Source: Colius striatus (taxonomy: Eukaryota > Chordata > Aves > Coliiformes > Coliidae). From it: 64,000 nt of DNA. The notes beneath the pieces were generated by a model, which was given only the letters and a program-made list of their open reading frames with translations, did no database searches and was not told where the DNA came from. The stretch covers positions 18,677,895 to 18,741,894 of the forward strand of contig NC_084767.1 of NCBI RefSeq assembly GCF_028858725.1, written 5' to 3'. This document shows positions 36,201 to 46,172 of the stretch, in pieces (the stretch's first letter is position 1; each line of letters opens with the position of its first letter). The position numbers and the translations under genes are program-made.

Positions 36201-39200
36201 GCAGAGCTTGCAGGCCAGCCTTCTCCCATGGGCTCTGCATGCCAGGAGCCATGTGTCCTCCCAGGCTTTGCATTGACTGCTGGAGCAGGGCTTTGATTTT
36301 TGAGCTCCTTTGGCCTATAGTAACTCTGCCTGGCTAAGCCAAAGGTTGACTATTCTTTACCCTGCTCTGCTTGGCCATGCCATTCTGTCTTATTGAGACA
36401 GAGTCCACGAGTCCCTGTTTTCTTACATCTTTCCATTGCACAAACCCACTTCTGCACTAATGCACTGTCAGACATGTAGGTGCACTCACACTTTCCCATG
36501 GTTTCTCTGCCCTGGGGACTGGAAAACAGTTTAGCAAAACTCCCTACCCTTCTCAGCTGGACAGAAGCACTGAAGGGCAGATACTCTTGTTCTGATGCTG
36601 CCATCAGTTGTGGTCATCTGCTGTTTTCTGAAGAGACAAATGTTTATAAAATAATAGAGAAAGTCAAAGTATCATTCACACCTAAGGATAATTTACAAAC
36701 AAAGTTCCTTATCCTATTAGTCTTATCTGTGGAACTCTTCTTCCCATTGTATTTAAAGAGTTATACCTATAAGTAAGAGATTAATGTCTTTCTTTAGACC
36801 CACTCTTCTATAGTCTAAAAGACCTTTAGATCTCAGCCTTGCCAGCAGTCTCTGCTGATGGTTTTGGTTTGTTGGTTGGTTGAGGTTTTTTAAATCTTCA
36901 AACCAACCTTTAAAATGGTTTTCAGTTCCACCTTTGCTACCTTCTGATTTTAAAGATAGTCTGAATCTGTTTAAGGGCCAGCTTGTTTCTTTAACTTGAA
37001 ATGTTTCAAGCTCCTTCAACACAGTGGCCTTTCCTGCTCCACCAAGCAGCTGCTGTCTGGGAGGCTGGTTTTGGGTGGAAGCCTCTCCAGGTGTCTCCTG
37101 TAGAACAGGTACCATGAGGCACATGAAATTTGTTCCCAAGGCAAAGCATCATAGTTCTGCTTTGAAATGTGTTTGATGGGAAATTCCATGCTATTCAAGA
37201 ACAGGCATCATAAAGCATGCCAAAAAACTTCTACAAGTAGCACTTTCAGTCTGGAGTTAACATGTGGGTAAATGGGGATCAAGGTGCACTGGGAAAGCTC
37301 TGCCAAGGCAGGTTGGTGTTAGCTGTCATTTGGGGATCTGGACCCACTGGTTCCAAAGTGGTGTGACTTTTCACATCCTACTGCTCCATGCCATAGTGGC
37401 TTTTTTATTCTTTCCTCTTCCAAATTCTCCAGAAGATTCCCAGCATTGTCTCTGCAGTCTTGTGTTCCTCATATTTCCCACAAAGAAGAGCAGTGGAAAG
37501 AGACAACTCGCTTCACAGAAAGCCACGTTAGTGATTGAACAATCTGATATAAATCATTTGATGCTCAAAACTTCTGACATGGCTTTGGGTCAGTCCTTTA
37601 GGAAGTTCATCAGAAAGGGAGTGTCTGTCCTGCTTTTTGCCAAGGACAGGAGAAAATGCTGTTGGCTGAAGGGAGCAAGGTAGCATCTGTTAAGATCAAA
37701 GGATTTAGTTAAGGAAAGGTGAGATTTTCTGCCCTGTGTTTGGTGTTAATTCACTCAGCACATGCCTAGAACTGATTAGGAAACATTATCAATTCCACAA
37801 GAGGACGTTGCCACTGTCCTCTGCATGGGAGAGCCTGCTGCAGGGCTGTGGTAAAATGATGGGGTTTGTGTAGAAGATTCCTGTGACACAGAGCCTTTAA
37901 ATATACCCTGTGCATATTTAAAGTATTTCTGCATTCTGTGAAGTTTCCAAAGAATGGTTTTGTTCAACGCTGGCTAAGCTACCCCTATCTTTACTGTCTG
38001 TCTGCTGACATCTGGGGTTTTTCAGGTGATTGTCAATTACTACTTAAAACAAGGGCCCAAGCTTGCATCTACTTCAGCACAAGAATAAACACATCCCATA
38101 AATGTGAATTCTCCCACCGATCCCAGTGGGACAAATCTATGAATTACATTGCCCACATGCTTCTGTGCTGACTGTGTTTTGCTGCAAGCAGTCTGTGAGA
38201 TGAGAGTGTAACTCGTAGAAATGATACATGTGTTTTTAATAACTTCTTATTTTTGTGAAAACGTTGAGTCATTTATTCTGAAACTTATTGCAGGATCATT
38301 CCTGAATCCCCTCGGTGGCTGATCTCCCAGGGAAGATATAAGGAAGCAGAAGTTATTATCCTAAAGGCTGCAAAAATAAATGGTGTTCCAGCCCCAGACG
38401 TTCTTTTTGACACAACAGAGGTATGTTTCTTATATCCTGGTAGTTTACCTCAACAGCAGTTTCCCCATTTGCCGAATTGACTTGTTGGGAAATGCCAGCA
38501 GAGAAATAGTTTGCACTAGCAGCTCTTAGAGGCTGGCAGTAACTGTTGGCATGAGGTAAGTGCTGGGTTAGTGAGCTCAAAATCAGAAACCAGAAGGGCT
38601 TTTATTTGTTTGGTTTTTACAGTAAAATTATCTTCCTCAGCAGTGGTTGGTTGTGGTTTTCAAAGCAAGGGTGACCCAGATTGCTTCATCCTTGAGGCAC
38701 TGAGAAGATACAAGGACATATTTGTCCCCATTTCAGCTTGGCATGGTATTAGTGATTTGCAGTTTAACAGCAGCCCTTCACGGCGGGGCTGTGCTGGGGA
38801 CCCTTGGCACCCATGTGTGCCAGGGCTGTGTGGAGCCCCAAAACACTCCTCAGATTGCACAAACCAGCCAAAGCACCTAAGTGCTGCAAGGGCACTTGAA
38901 AACCAAAGGCAGTGAAGAACATTATGATCTTCTTCAGGACTGTTTTTTAGCTTGTATTTCTCATTTATTAGTTAAAAGGGGAAAGCCTAGTACAAACCGA
39001 GCACCGTAGGGAGTGGGGAGCAGCACGGCTGCAGCTGGTTCTTGGTCTCATCTCTCCCTCTAGTGGCTCTGGCCTCACCAGAGCTCCTCCAGAAGAGCCA
39101 CAGACATTTTTCTTGTGTGAAGAAACCAGTAATGCTTCCATCCATGCATCAGCAAGGACTGCATGGCCATATTTCATCTCTTATCTTACTGTGTTTTACT

Positions 39201-42200
39201 ACCACCTGTGATTTGTGCCTCTCAATGTCTCCTGATGGAGCAGCAAAGCACCGTGTGCACCTTTGCAGTATCTGCAGGAGATCTGAGGGCAGGATCCACC
39301 TCTTGAGTGTCATGCTTGCATTTTGGCTGAGCTGCTGAAATGCTCTTTTCCAAGTGTGTATTCTAGCTATGGGAAGCTCACCCTACCGAAACCATGGAAA
39401 AACACTTTCCTTCCTTGCTTGCCAGCAAGAGTTCCCATGTCTTTCATACTGGATGTAACTTTTTCAGGCTCCAACATGCAACTTTGCTTCTCATCACTCC
39501 TGCATCTTTTTGAGACCAGGCAGTAGCTCAGCTGTCCTTTACTTCATGGGAATCTTGTGTGCCAAAGTGTCTACCCACAAAAACCTGAGGATGATATTTG
39601 CATGTTGTCCTCTGTTGGAGTTATTTTTCAAACATTGGTAGAAGGGCATTCCTTGTAAACCATCCTCCCTTCCTAGGAAAGGAAATCTCCTAGGTAGCTC
39701 TATAGGGAGGGCCGCAGTTCTTCAGTCTTTGGGCTTTAGGGGAGCCTTGGCCATGAGCACTGGCTTTGCCCTGGTGAGAGCTGTTCAAGCAGGCAGAGCA
39801 GGGCACTCTGATGCCACCCAGAAGACTTCTACTTCAAGCCTCAAACCAGACCCTCCAGTCTGGAGTGGTGGCTGCTCCAGTGATACACCCTGGCCACCAC
39901 ACTGAGCTCTGGCATCTGTCCATCTCCCTGACACATGATTTTCTGCATTTATTTAACATTGTTTGTGAAGGGTCAACAGCAGAGTTGGGTGGATAGTGCA
40001 AGAAAAATGCCACTGTTAATGATGTTACTCCTGAAAGTACTGGAAGTACTGTAAGATCCTCAAGGAAATGTGAATGCATCTTTCTTGTCAGCTGATATTC
40101 CTCTTTAATTAATCAGCATAGTGCAGTGGTGTCAGTGCTACCCTTTTTTTAACAAAAAAAAAAGGAAACTACCACAAGTACAGCTGGGTGCAGAGACAAA
40201 TTCTACCTAAGGCCCACTCTCCCTGGTGCAGAAGTGGCCCCTGGACTGAGTTCCGTGATAAGAGTCGTAACTTCGTAACTGCCCAACCTTGTAGGTATGC
40301 AGAGATTGTTTTAGGTGTGTGGGAATTTTTTTGGTCTTGTTTTCCTTTTTCCTTCTGATGCAGGATTCGAAGCCTCAGCAGCAGCAGAAGGCTATCCTTC
40401 TGGACCTATTTCGAACCCGAAACATTGCAACTATTACTATTATGTCATTACTTTTGTGGTAAGGAAATGTGTATTCCTAAAGTACCCAGGCAACAGAACA
40501 GTTTCTGATTTGAGGGCACATGCCACAGGTTTAGATAATAAGTCTCAGCCTCGGAGCCCATCTGCACACTTGTAACTTATAAGTTGGCCATTACATGGCC
40601 TTCCTTGCACCCACACTGCATTAATGCACAAGAATATGGAGACAGTAGCCTTATCTTCCATGTAAGGAACATATAGTTTGGAAACTATATGTAAGAACCT
40701 GTGAATTTTAAATTCTATTGCTTTTTTTGTTGGTTTTTTTGAGAAGAATTTGCATTCTTGATGCAAAGCAGCGACTCAGTAACATAACAAGCAGACTCAT
40801 GGCCAGCGTTTTTGTTCAGTTTCTGTACAGTGCCCATCTCAGTGAGATCCTGGTCAGCCACAATAAATGAGGACCCAATCATACCATAAAGACAAACTGG
40901 GACCCTTTTTTGTACATATTTCCCCCAGCGGAAGGGAACTGTCTAGCACACTTGGCATGCCATAGTAAGGATTTGAGATTTGAAATCTGAACATCCAGCT
41001 CTTTTGTGAAGATGAAATAAGATGTAACGGAACTGCTGAGGGTGGGAGATCCTGTCACTGGAGTTGGCTACCAGTAGGAAGTAGCTGGCAGGGGAAGCTT
41101 TCAAGAGTTATTTCATTGTGCGCATTAATAAGCCCATTACAGTGAAAAGCCTTTGTGAAAGACTTCCACAAAGCCTTTTACTTGGTGTAGTGTATGCAGG
41201 AAGGATAGAGAAATTGGATGTCTCTTCAAGCCACTGTGGATTAGAAAGACGGGGTTGCCACTGAGATTATTGTAAGCCACAATGCCTATGGCAATGCTTT
41301 GTGACATCCTATTTTTGTAACAACATCTGAACCAACACTGGAGGCAATCAGAGACTGCTGTTTCTCCAATAATTTGGTTTCATTGCTTTTCTCAGGTTTT
41401 TCACATCAGTTGGTTACTTTGGCCTGTCTCTCAGCACGCCAAACTGGCACGGAGATGCCTACATCAACTGTTTCCTCTCAGCTGTTATTGAAGTTCCAGC
41501 TTATGTGATTGCTTGGCTTTTCCTCCGCTTCTTCCCTCGGCGCTACTCCTTATCTGGCACCTTGCTTTTAGGAGGAAGTGTTGTTCTCTTCATTCAGCTG
41601 GTTCCTGCAGGTACAAGATTTAATACATAAAATATTTCCAACATTGTATATACTTATGATACTATCTATGAGTTGTGTAAAATTGCAAGAAGCAATGATC
41701 AAATTTAGAATTTGAGGTCAAGTTTATGCCAATTGCTTGCAGACATGATTTTTTTTTATTGCATATGTATACGCTGAGTCATGCACGACTGTCATTTATT
41801 GTGTCAAATTACTGAGCTTTTTATAGTCCAGGGGAACCAGCTTGTAAAATGAGAGACAAAAGCGTCTGTGGTTTATTTAGTTGTGCGTAGAGGCTGGAAA
41901 ATCCTGCAGGTCTTCCAGACTGCACTGTGAATGAATCTCCACAATATTTTGCAAAAAAGGGGTGGATTTAAGCTTATGCTTTTTTGCTCTGTAATCCAGA
42001 GTTTTGTTCCATTTCAAGAATGCTGATTTATTGGGAGAAAAACAAGTGAGAAGTCTGTGGAGCCAAGTCATCTAGGGACAGAGCTAATACATTGTATGAT
42101 TAAAAACCAAAACACACACAACTGCTAGGGGAAAAAAGGCAGCTATACAATCTTTGGGATATAAAAGAAATACAAGTAATGAGCACAGGGTGTTGCTTAT

Positions 42201-45200
42201 TCACCTTGGGTTTTGTTTTTTCTCCTCCAGATCTTAACATCCTGTCTATTTGCCTGGTGATGCTTGGAAAATTTGGCATCACAGCTGCGTTTTCAATGCT
42301 TTATGTCTACAATGTGGAGCTATACCCTACGCTAGTGCGAAACATGGCGGTTGGAGCTACTTCCACAGCTTCCAGGCTGGGCAGCATCATTTCACCTTAC
42401 TTTGTTTACCTAGGTGAGATATCCCACGTTTCTTGCCTTGTGCTACACAACTGCCCAGAGGTTATTGGAGCTTCTGTGGCACAGGCTCAGCTTTAAGTCC
42501 CTTAATTTGTTGTCTTTAAGTCCCTTCTCTCACCTTGAGTCTGAATTCACTGTTGTAAACTCTAGAAATTAAGTGGTTTCACAAGAGAATCAGGCACATT
42601 TTTCCTTTATCAAAGCTAGGGACCATTTGTGGGGCACCAGTGAGGGTCTGAACTGGTCCAAAACAGTGATGATGTTTATAAACAGTGCAAACAGAGCCAT
42701 TGGGATGATAATTGGTCACATCTTGGCAACAGGTGTTACCCCTGGGACTCCAGTAAAGTTTTCCAGGGCACTGTGAAGAGAAGTAATCCAGCAAGTAAGC
42801 AAATACATCAGTAGGACATTCATCACACTGAACACTTCATGCACACCCCAAGATAGGTAAGTCAGGAGCAGATGAAGCAGGCAGGAATCTAAACATCCCC
42901 TGAATCTGTACTTTCTAGAGCGATACATGGAAAATATGCAGATTGGGCAGCACAAAAGTGTGTTTAAGTGTAACCTTCATGAAGTGACTTTTTTAGGTTT
43001 TGAGTTAAGCCAGGCACCTCGGCATTCATTTTGCACTTTCTTCTTGTTCACGCTACACTCTGCAAGCAGAATTATTGATTTCATCATAGGTTTTTTTTGA
43101 CACTTGTTAGCATCACATCCTGAGTGCTGCACATATATTAACTAATAAATCTTTGTTTAAAAAAAAAGTAAAGAGTAGATGGAAATGTTCCTCACCTCAG
43201 GTTGCAGACAGGAAAGGGTGATGGAGGCTAGGGGATTAAGGGTGGAAGTATCTGTGAATACCAGCTGCTCGCTCCGGGGTGCCCAATCTCCCGTTTCTTT
43301 TGCTCACACATGATTTATTTTCTTCTGCCGTGACTGGACCTGCCTCCGCTGTCCCCTTCCCATTGGTGAATTTTGTGACCTTTGATACAACATGAGCATG
43401 ACTGCTGACTCTGGCAGAGCATTGCTGGTGTACTGCTAAGGGGTTAATGCTGGTTCACTATGGCAGGCAGGGGCAGAGGAGACTCACTGTAACGCACTTG
43501 TGTTGTCTCACCTCTACATTCCAGTGTGACTGTAACACACTACTAAAAATGATGAAAATACGTGGTCTGTATTTCTGACTTGGACAGTGCAGATGTAAAG
43601 GAATAGTGGCAGCAGGACTGTGATACTCCTTAAGGTCTTCAGTCTCTGTTGCAGACAGGTAACAGTAATAGAGACATGTAGTAAAGTTTTTACTGTTGGG
43701 CTGAGTTTTCTCCCATGTTTCCATAGGCTCAGCCCTTAAAAAGTCTTGTTCAGTCATCAGTGTAATTTCCTAAACTTTTAAGAGAAACTCATTAGGTGCT
43801 GCAATTTGCTACAGCTAAATTTGGGCCTTGTAGTTCATCCAGCTCTTGGACACAGAAGAGATCAAATCACAAGCTTTGGCTCTACGTGAAATACCCAGGG
43901 GTCTTCACTTTAATCCTAGTTTATTCCATGCATTATAAAGCATACTACTCTATCCCAACCAAAAAATAAAGCTGTCAAGTCCAGTTTGGTACATTTTCTA
44001 CTTCAAACATTTTTAACTCCTAGTTAATCCCTTTAATGAAAGATCTTTTCATTGCTGTGCTGTTGTGACCAAAGATCTTGCATCCTGCCCAAATGCTTGT
44101 GTGCTGGCTTCAGGCTGCTGGCAGGGGCCACTGCCTTCTAGTCCAAAATAATATTCTCAATAGACCAAGCTCAGAGCCTCTTACTCTGACGCTTTCTCCC
44201 CTTGCAATAAGGAAAGAATTTAAGGGCTCCCCCATTAATGGCCCATTAGCCTGTAACTGGCCTGTTCAGCTGCCGACTCTTCCCTTCTTCTGCACAAGCC
44301 CAGTGGGATGTCCCAGTCAGATGATGAGTGCTTGGTTACTTATGAGCACTTTTATTTCCTTATATTGAATTATTTAATGGAGGACTTGTCTGAAGAGTCC
44401 AGCAGTGATCCCAGCAGAGCTGTTACCTTGCAAAGATGTTGGCTCTCCCAGTTGAAAAGGTACCAAAAAAATCTTACTAGCTGCCGCACAAACACAGAGA
44501 ATGGTGTGAAACTGATGGTAGGCATTGGCCAACCTGGAGTGCATGCTGTAGTTTTAAAATTGAAAACTCCTTTTGTTTGCTAGCAGGTAACAGTTGTAAC
44601 TCAGTTTTGGATTCATCTCTCATGAAGATTTCAGCTAATTATTCCAAACTAATTCTGTGTTACAGCGATGTCTGGAATAGAAATTTTGCACATGGGTTTG
44701 TTGGTTGTGGACATTAAGTACTGGTGTCACGTCCCCTGTTCTTCCAGGTGCCTACGACAGGTTCCTGCCATATATCCTGATGGGAAGCCTGACTGTGGTG
44801 ATTGGGATCCTTACCCTGTTCCTCCCAGAGAGCTACGGCACTCCCCTGCCTGAGAAATTTGACCAAATGCTGAAGGTGAAATGGTAAGGTGGCTGTCATT
44901 CATCCCATGCTTCACAAGAATCCAAGACCTCTTTCTACATAGTCCCCTTTCACAATCAGTAAATGTGTTTCATCAGACCCACTGCAAAACGCCAATGCTT
45001 TCAAAGTGCCCTTTAGGTGATTTTTTTATTGTTGTTGTTAATTTGACAGACATTGACATTATGCAGTTTCACCAGAACCTCTAAACCTGAGAGCTGACAC
45101 GCTTGAGAGCGGACACTCACAAAGCAAGGCTGACCTTCACGTCACCTTCATCTGTTGCTTCATGTCTCCCAACACTTTCAATCCTTCTGTATCATTCACT

Positions 45201-46172
45201 GTGCTTAACTCTTCATCAAACTCTTCATTTAATAGGATGATTTACATTACAAAACACTTTGCCCTTTCAGTGTAAGCTCATTAGGTATGACTCCAAATTA
45301 AACACAGGATTTCAATATTTGAGCTTCTCTCATTTTGGGAGGAAAGAGACATGCCAGGACAGCTTTTCTCCTGGTTTACTGGATTTACGTGTAAGGAGTG
45401 ACAGTTCTCTTGCCCCACCACCATTGCTATTCAGGGTAGCCTGAACAAACATTTCCACTGAAATCCATGTGCATACATTATGGTGCTGGTGCACTGGAGA
45501 TGGTCAGTGTTCGTGAGTTACTATCATGGGAGAAAAACTCTTGGAAGCAGCAGAAGGAAACGGAATTAGCCAAAGTGCAGCTGCACAGATACCATCCAGC
45601 TTGGTAAGAACCTGTACTAGAACAGAATTTGCCCTTCTAAGGAAAGAGCTTGAAAGAGCTGTAATTGCTTGTATCTGTTTTGTGGTCAATATGAGAAGCT
45701 GTCATGTCATTATGCTTCCAGAATAAGATGAATCCTCAGGCCAGGCTGCTTTTTATCCCAATTAGAGACTTCTCATATGTCTGACTTATGGCTTTTCAGT
45801 TTTACAGTTGACAAGCTGTAGCTAGAAATCCCACAGTCAAACCAGACTTTCTTTGCAGGCTTCTTGCGTAAACAGATAGATGTAGCTGAATTACAGTCAT
45901 TGAATTACATTCAATTTCCTAGTGTTGTTTGCTGCACTACTTCTGCCTTCTGGAAAGACATACTTGACAGAGAATTACACTTTTTCTAAGGTTTCTATTA
46001 GTAGTGTAACCTGGTTATTAGGTGCTCATTAGGAGGGGGAAGTGTCTGACACCCTGTAAAATGCTCTCAGCTTCCCAGTCTTTTATTTGCTTTCAGTTTC
46101 AGAAATGGGCAACAAACCACTGGCATTAGGAATTCAAAGGAGAGTCCTACAGTTCTGATGACACCTTTGTGA
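23829..46172 (+). CDS. SLC22A4: SLC22A4 (OCTN1) organic cation/zwitterion transporter, complete 10-exon gene
   Basis: Exons 23829-24221, 30229-30332, 31872-32026, 35527-35698, 38294-38420, 40364-40458, 41396-41610, 42231-42413, 44748-44883 and 46097-46172 join without a frame break into 551 residues, the human OCTN1 length. It is a plasma-membrane MFS (SLC22) carrier; the mammalian protein moves ergothioneine and organic cations. Visible are TM1 (about residues 20-43), a large extracellular loop with N-glycosylation sequons at N57, N64 and N91, and the loop-2/3 motif LSDRFGRK (163-170). Further on are the Walker-like GTEILGKS (218-225), PESPRWL (278-284), and a C-terminal TPL that fits a class I PDZ ligand. 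The choice of SLC22A4 over SLC22A5 rests on VVAFILG, FRTRNIA and TIMSLLLW, on the C-terminal tail VKCFRNG (human VKWFRSG), and on gene order. Start Met: MRDYD is the invariant family start. Confidence 0.95.
24222..30228 (+). other. SLC22A4 intron 1
   Basis: A 6.0-kb intron with GTGCGC donor and TTCTCTTGCAG acceptor. No exon, RNA gene or clear repeat family was recognised within it. Confidence 0.75.
30229..30332 (+). CDS. SLC22A4: SLC22A4 exon 2
   Basis: 104 nt, the canonical length of OCTN exon 2, encoding [20 protein letters not shown] and on through TM2 to QLSD. It ends AG|GTAACG, so AG joins G in exon 3 to form Arg166. Confidence 0.96.
30333..31871 (+). other. SLC22A4 intron 2
   Basis: 1.5 kb with GTAACG donor and TTGCTTGCAAAAG acceptor. 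Nothing else was recognised. Confidence 0.8.
31872..32026 (+). CDS. SLC22A4: SLC22A4 exon 3
   Basis: 155 nt, the canonical length. It encodes [19 protein letters not shown], then [20 protein letters not shown] and FILG, covering TM3 and TM4. VVAFILG is the OCTN1-type ending, whereas OCTN2 has VAAFVLG. The donor is GTATGA. Confidence 0.96.
32027..35526 (+). other. SLC22A4 intron 3
   Basis: 3.5 kb with GTATGA donor and TTGTTTTAAACAG acceptor. No additional exon or repeat family was recognised. Confidence 0.75.
35527..35698 (+). CDS. SLC22A4: SLC22A4 exon 4
   Basis: 172 nt. It begins by completing Gly218 of the nucleotide-binding-like motif GTEILGKS and runs through TM5 and TM6 ([18 protein letters not shown], then [18 protein letters not shown]). 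The donor is GTGAGT at 35699. Confidence 0.96.
35699..38293 (+). other. SLC22A4 intron 4
   Basis: 2.6 kb with GTGAGT donor and TTATTGCAG acceptor. It includes an imperfect 27-bp tandem duplication at 36135-36188. Nothing else was recognised. Confidence 0.75.
36135..36188. repeat. Imperfect 27-bp tandem duplication
   Basis: Units 36135-36161 and 36162-36188 share the 3' half ATGTCATTAAGCAG exactly and differ at about six positions in the 5' half. It is intronic and no function is evident. Confidence 0.75.
38294..38420 (+). CDS. SLC22A4: SLC22A4 exon 5
   Basis: 127 nt encoding [20 protein letters not shown], then [15 protein letters not shown] and FDTTE. This is the cytoplasmic TM6-TM7 loop with the SLC22 PESPRWL motif. 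The donor is GTATGT and the exon ends in phase 0. Confidence 0.96.
38421..40363 (+). other. SLC22A4 intron 5
   Basis: 1.9 kb with GTATGT donor and CCTTCTGATGCAG acceptor. Nothing else was recognised, apart from short A/T homopolymers near 40145-40162. Confidence 0.75.
40364..40458 (+). CDS. SLC22A4: SLC22A4 exon 6
   Basis: 95 nt encoding [20 protein letters not shown], then [11 protein letters not shown] across the junction. FRTRNIA and TIMSLLLW match human OCTN1 rather than OCTN2. The donor is GTAAGG. Confidence 0.95.
40459..41395 (+). other. SLC22A4 intron 6
   Basis: 0.94 kb with GTAAGG donor and TTGCTTTTCTCAG acceptor. Nothing else was recognised. Confidence 0.8.
41396..41610 (+). CDS. 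SLC22A4: SLC22A4 exon 7
   Basis: 215 nt, the canonical length, covering TM7-TM9: [19 protein letters not shown], then [19 protein letters not shown] and [13 protein letters not shown]. The donor is GTACAA. Confidence 0.96.
41611..42230 (+). other. SLC22A4 intron 7
   Basis: 0.62 kb with GTACAA donor and TTTTCTCCTCCAG acceptor. Nothing else was recognised. Confidence 0.8.
42231..42413 (+). CDS. SLC22A4: SLC22A4 exon 8
   Basis: 183 nt, the canonical length, with TM10 and TM11: [20 protein letters not shown], then [20 protein letters not shown] and [11 protein letters not shown]. The ELYPT and RN motifs are typical of SLC22. The donor is GTGAGA. Confidence 0.96.
42414..44747 (+). other. SLC22A4 intron 8
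   Basis: 2.3 kb with GTGAGA donor and CCTGTTCTTCCAG acceptor. Nothing else was recognised. Confidence 0.75.
44748..44883 (+). CDS. SLC22A4: SLC22A4 exon 9
   Basis: 136 nt covering TM12 and the start of the cytoplasmic tail: [20 protein letters not shown], then [15 protein letters not shown] and FDQMLKVK. It ends AAATG|GTAAGG. If the intron is retained the frame ends at once as Trp-stop, so splicing to exon 10 is required for the full tail. Confidence 0.95.
44884..46096 (+). other. SLC22A4 intron 9
   Basis: 1.2 kb with GTAAGG donor and TTTATTTGCTTTCAG acceptor. Nothing else was recognised. Confidence 0.75.
46097..46172 (+). CDS. SLC22A4: SLC22A4 exon 10 (terminal coding exon)
   Basis: A short exon completing TG|T (Cys527), then [20 protein letters not shown] and MTPL, with TGA at 46170-46172. 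It was found by reading frame, a strong pyrimidine tract and resemblance to the human tail, which also has 25 residues from the equivalent position and contains FR.G...T, ..E.P.VL. The C-terminal T-P-L fits the [S/T]-X-hydrophobic PDZ-ligand form, as does the mammalian T-A-F. Confidence 0.88.

Noticed and set aside
42573-42776. Open frame in SLC22A4 intron 8 with a hydrophobic stretch resembling part of a transporter
   Set aside because: It has no flanking splice signals fitting the gene structure, and all canonical exons are already accounted for with an unbroken 551-residue frame.
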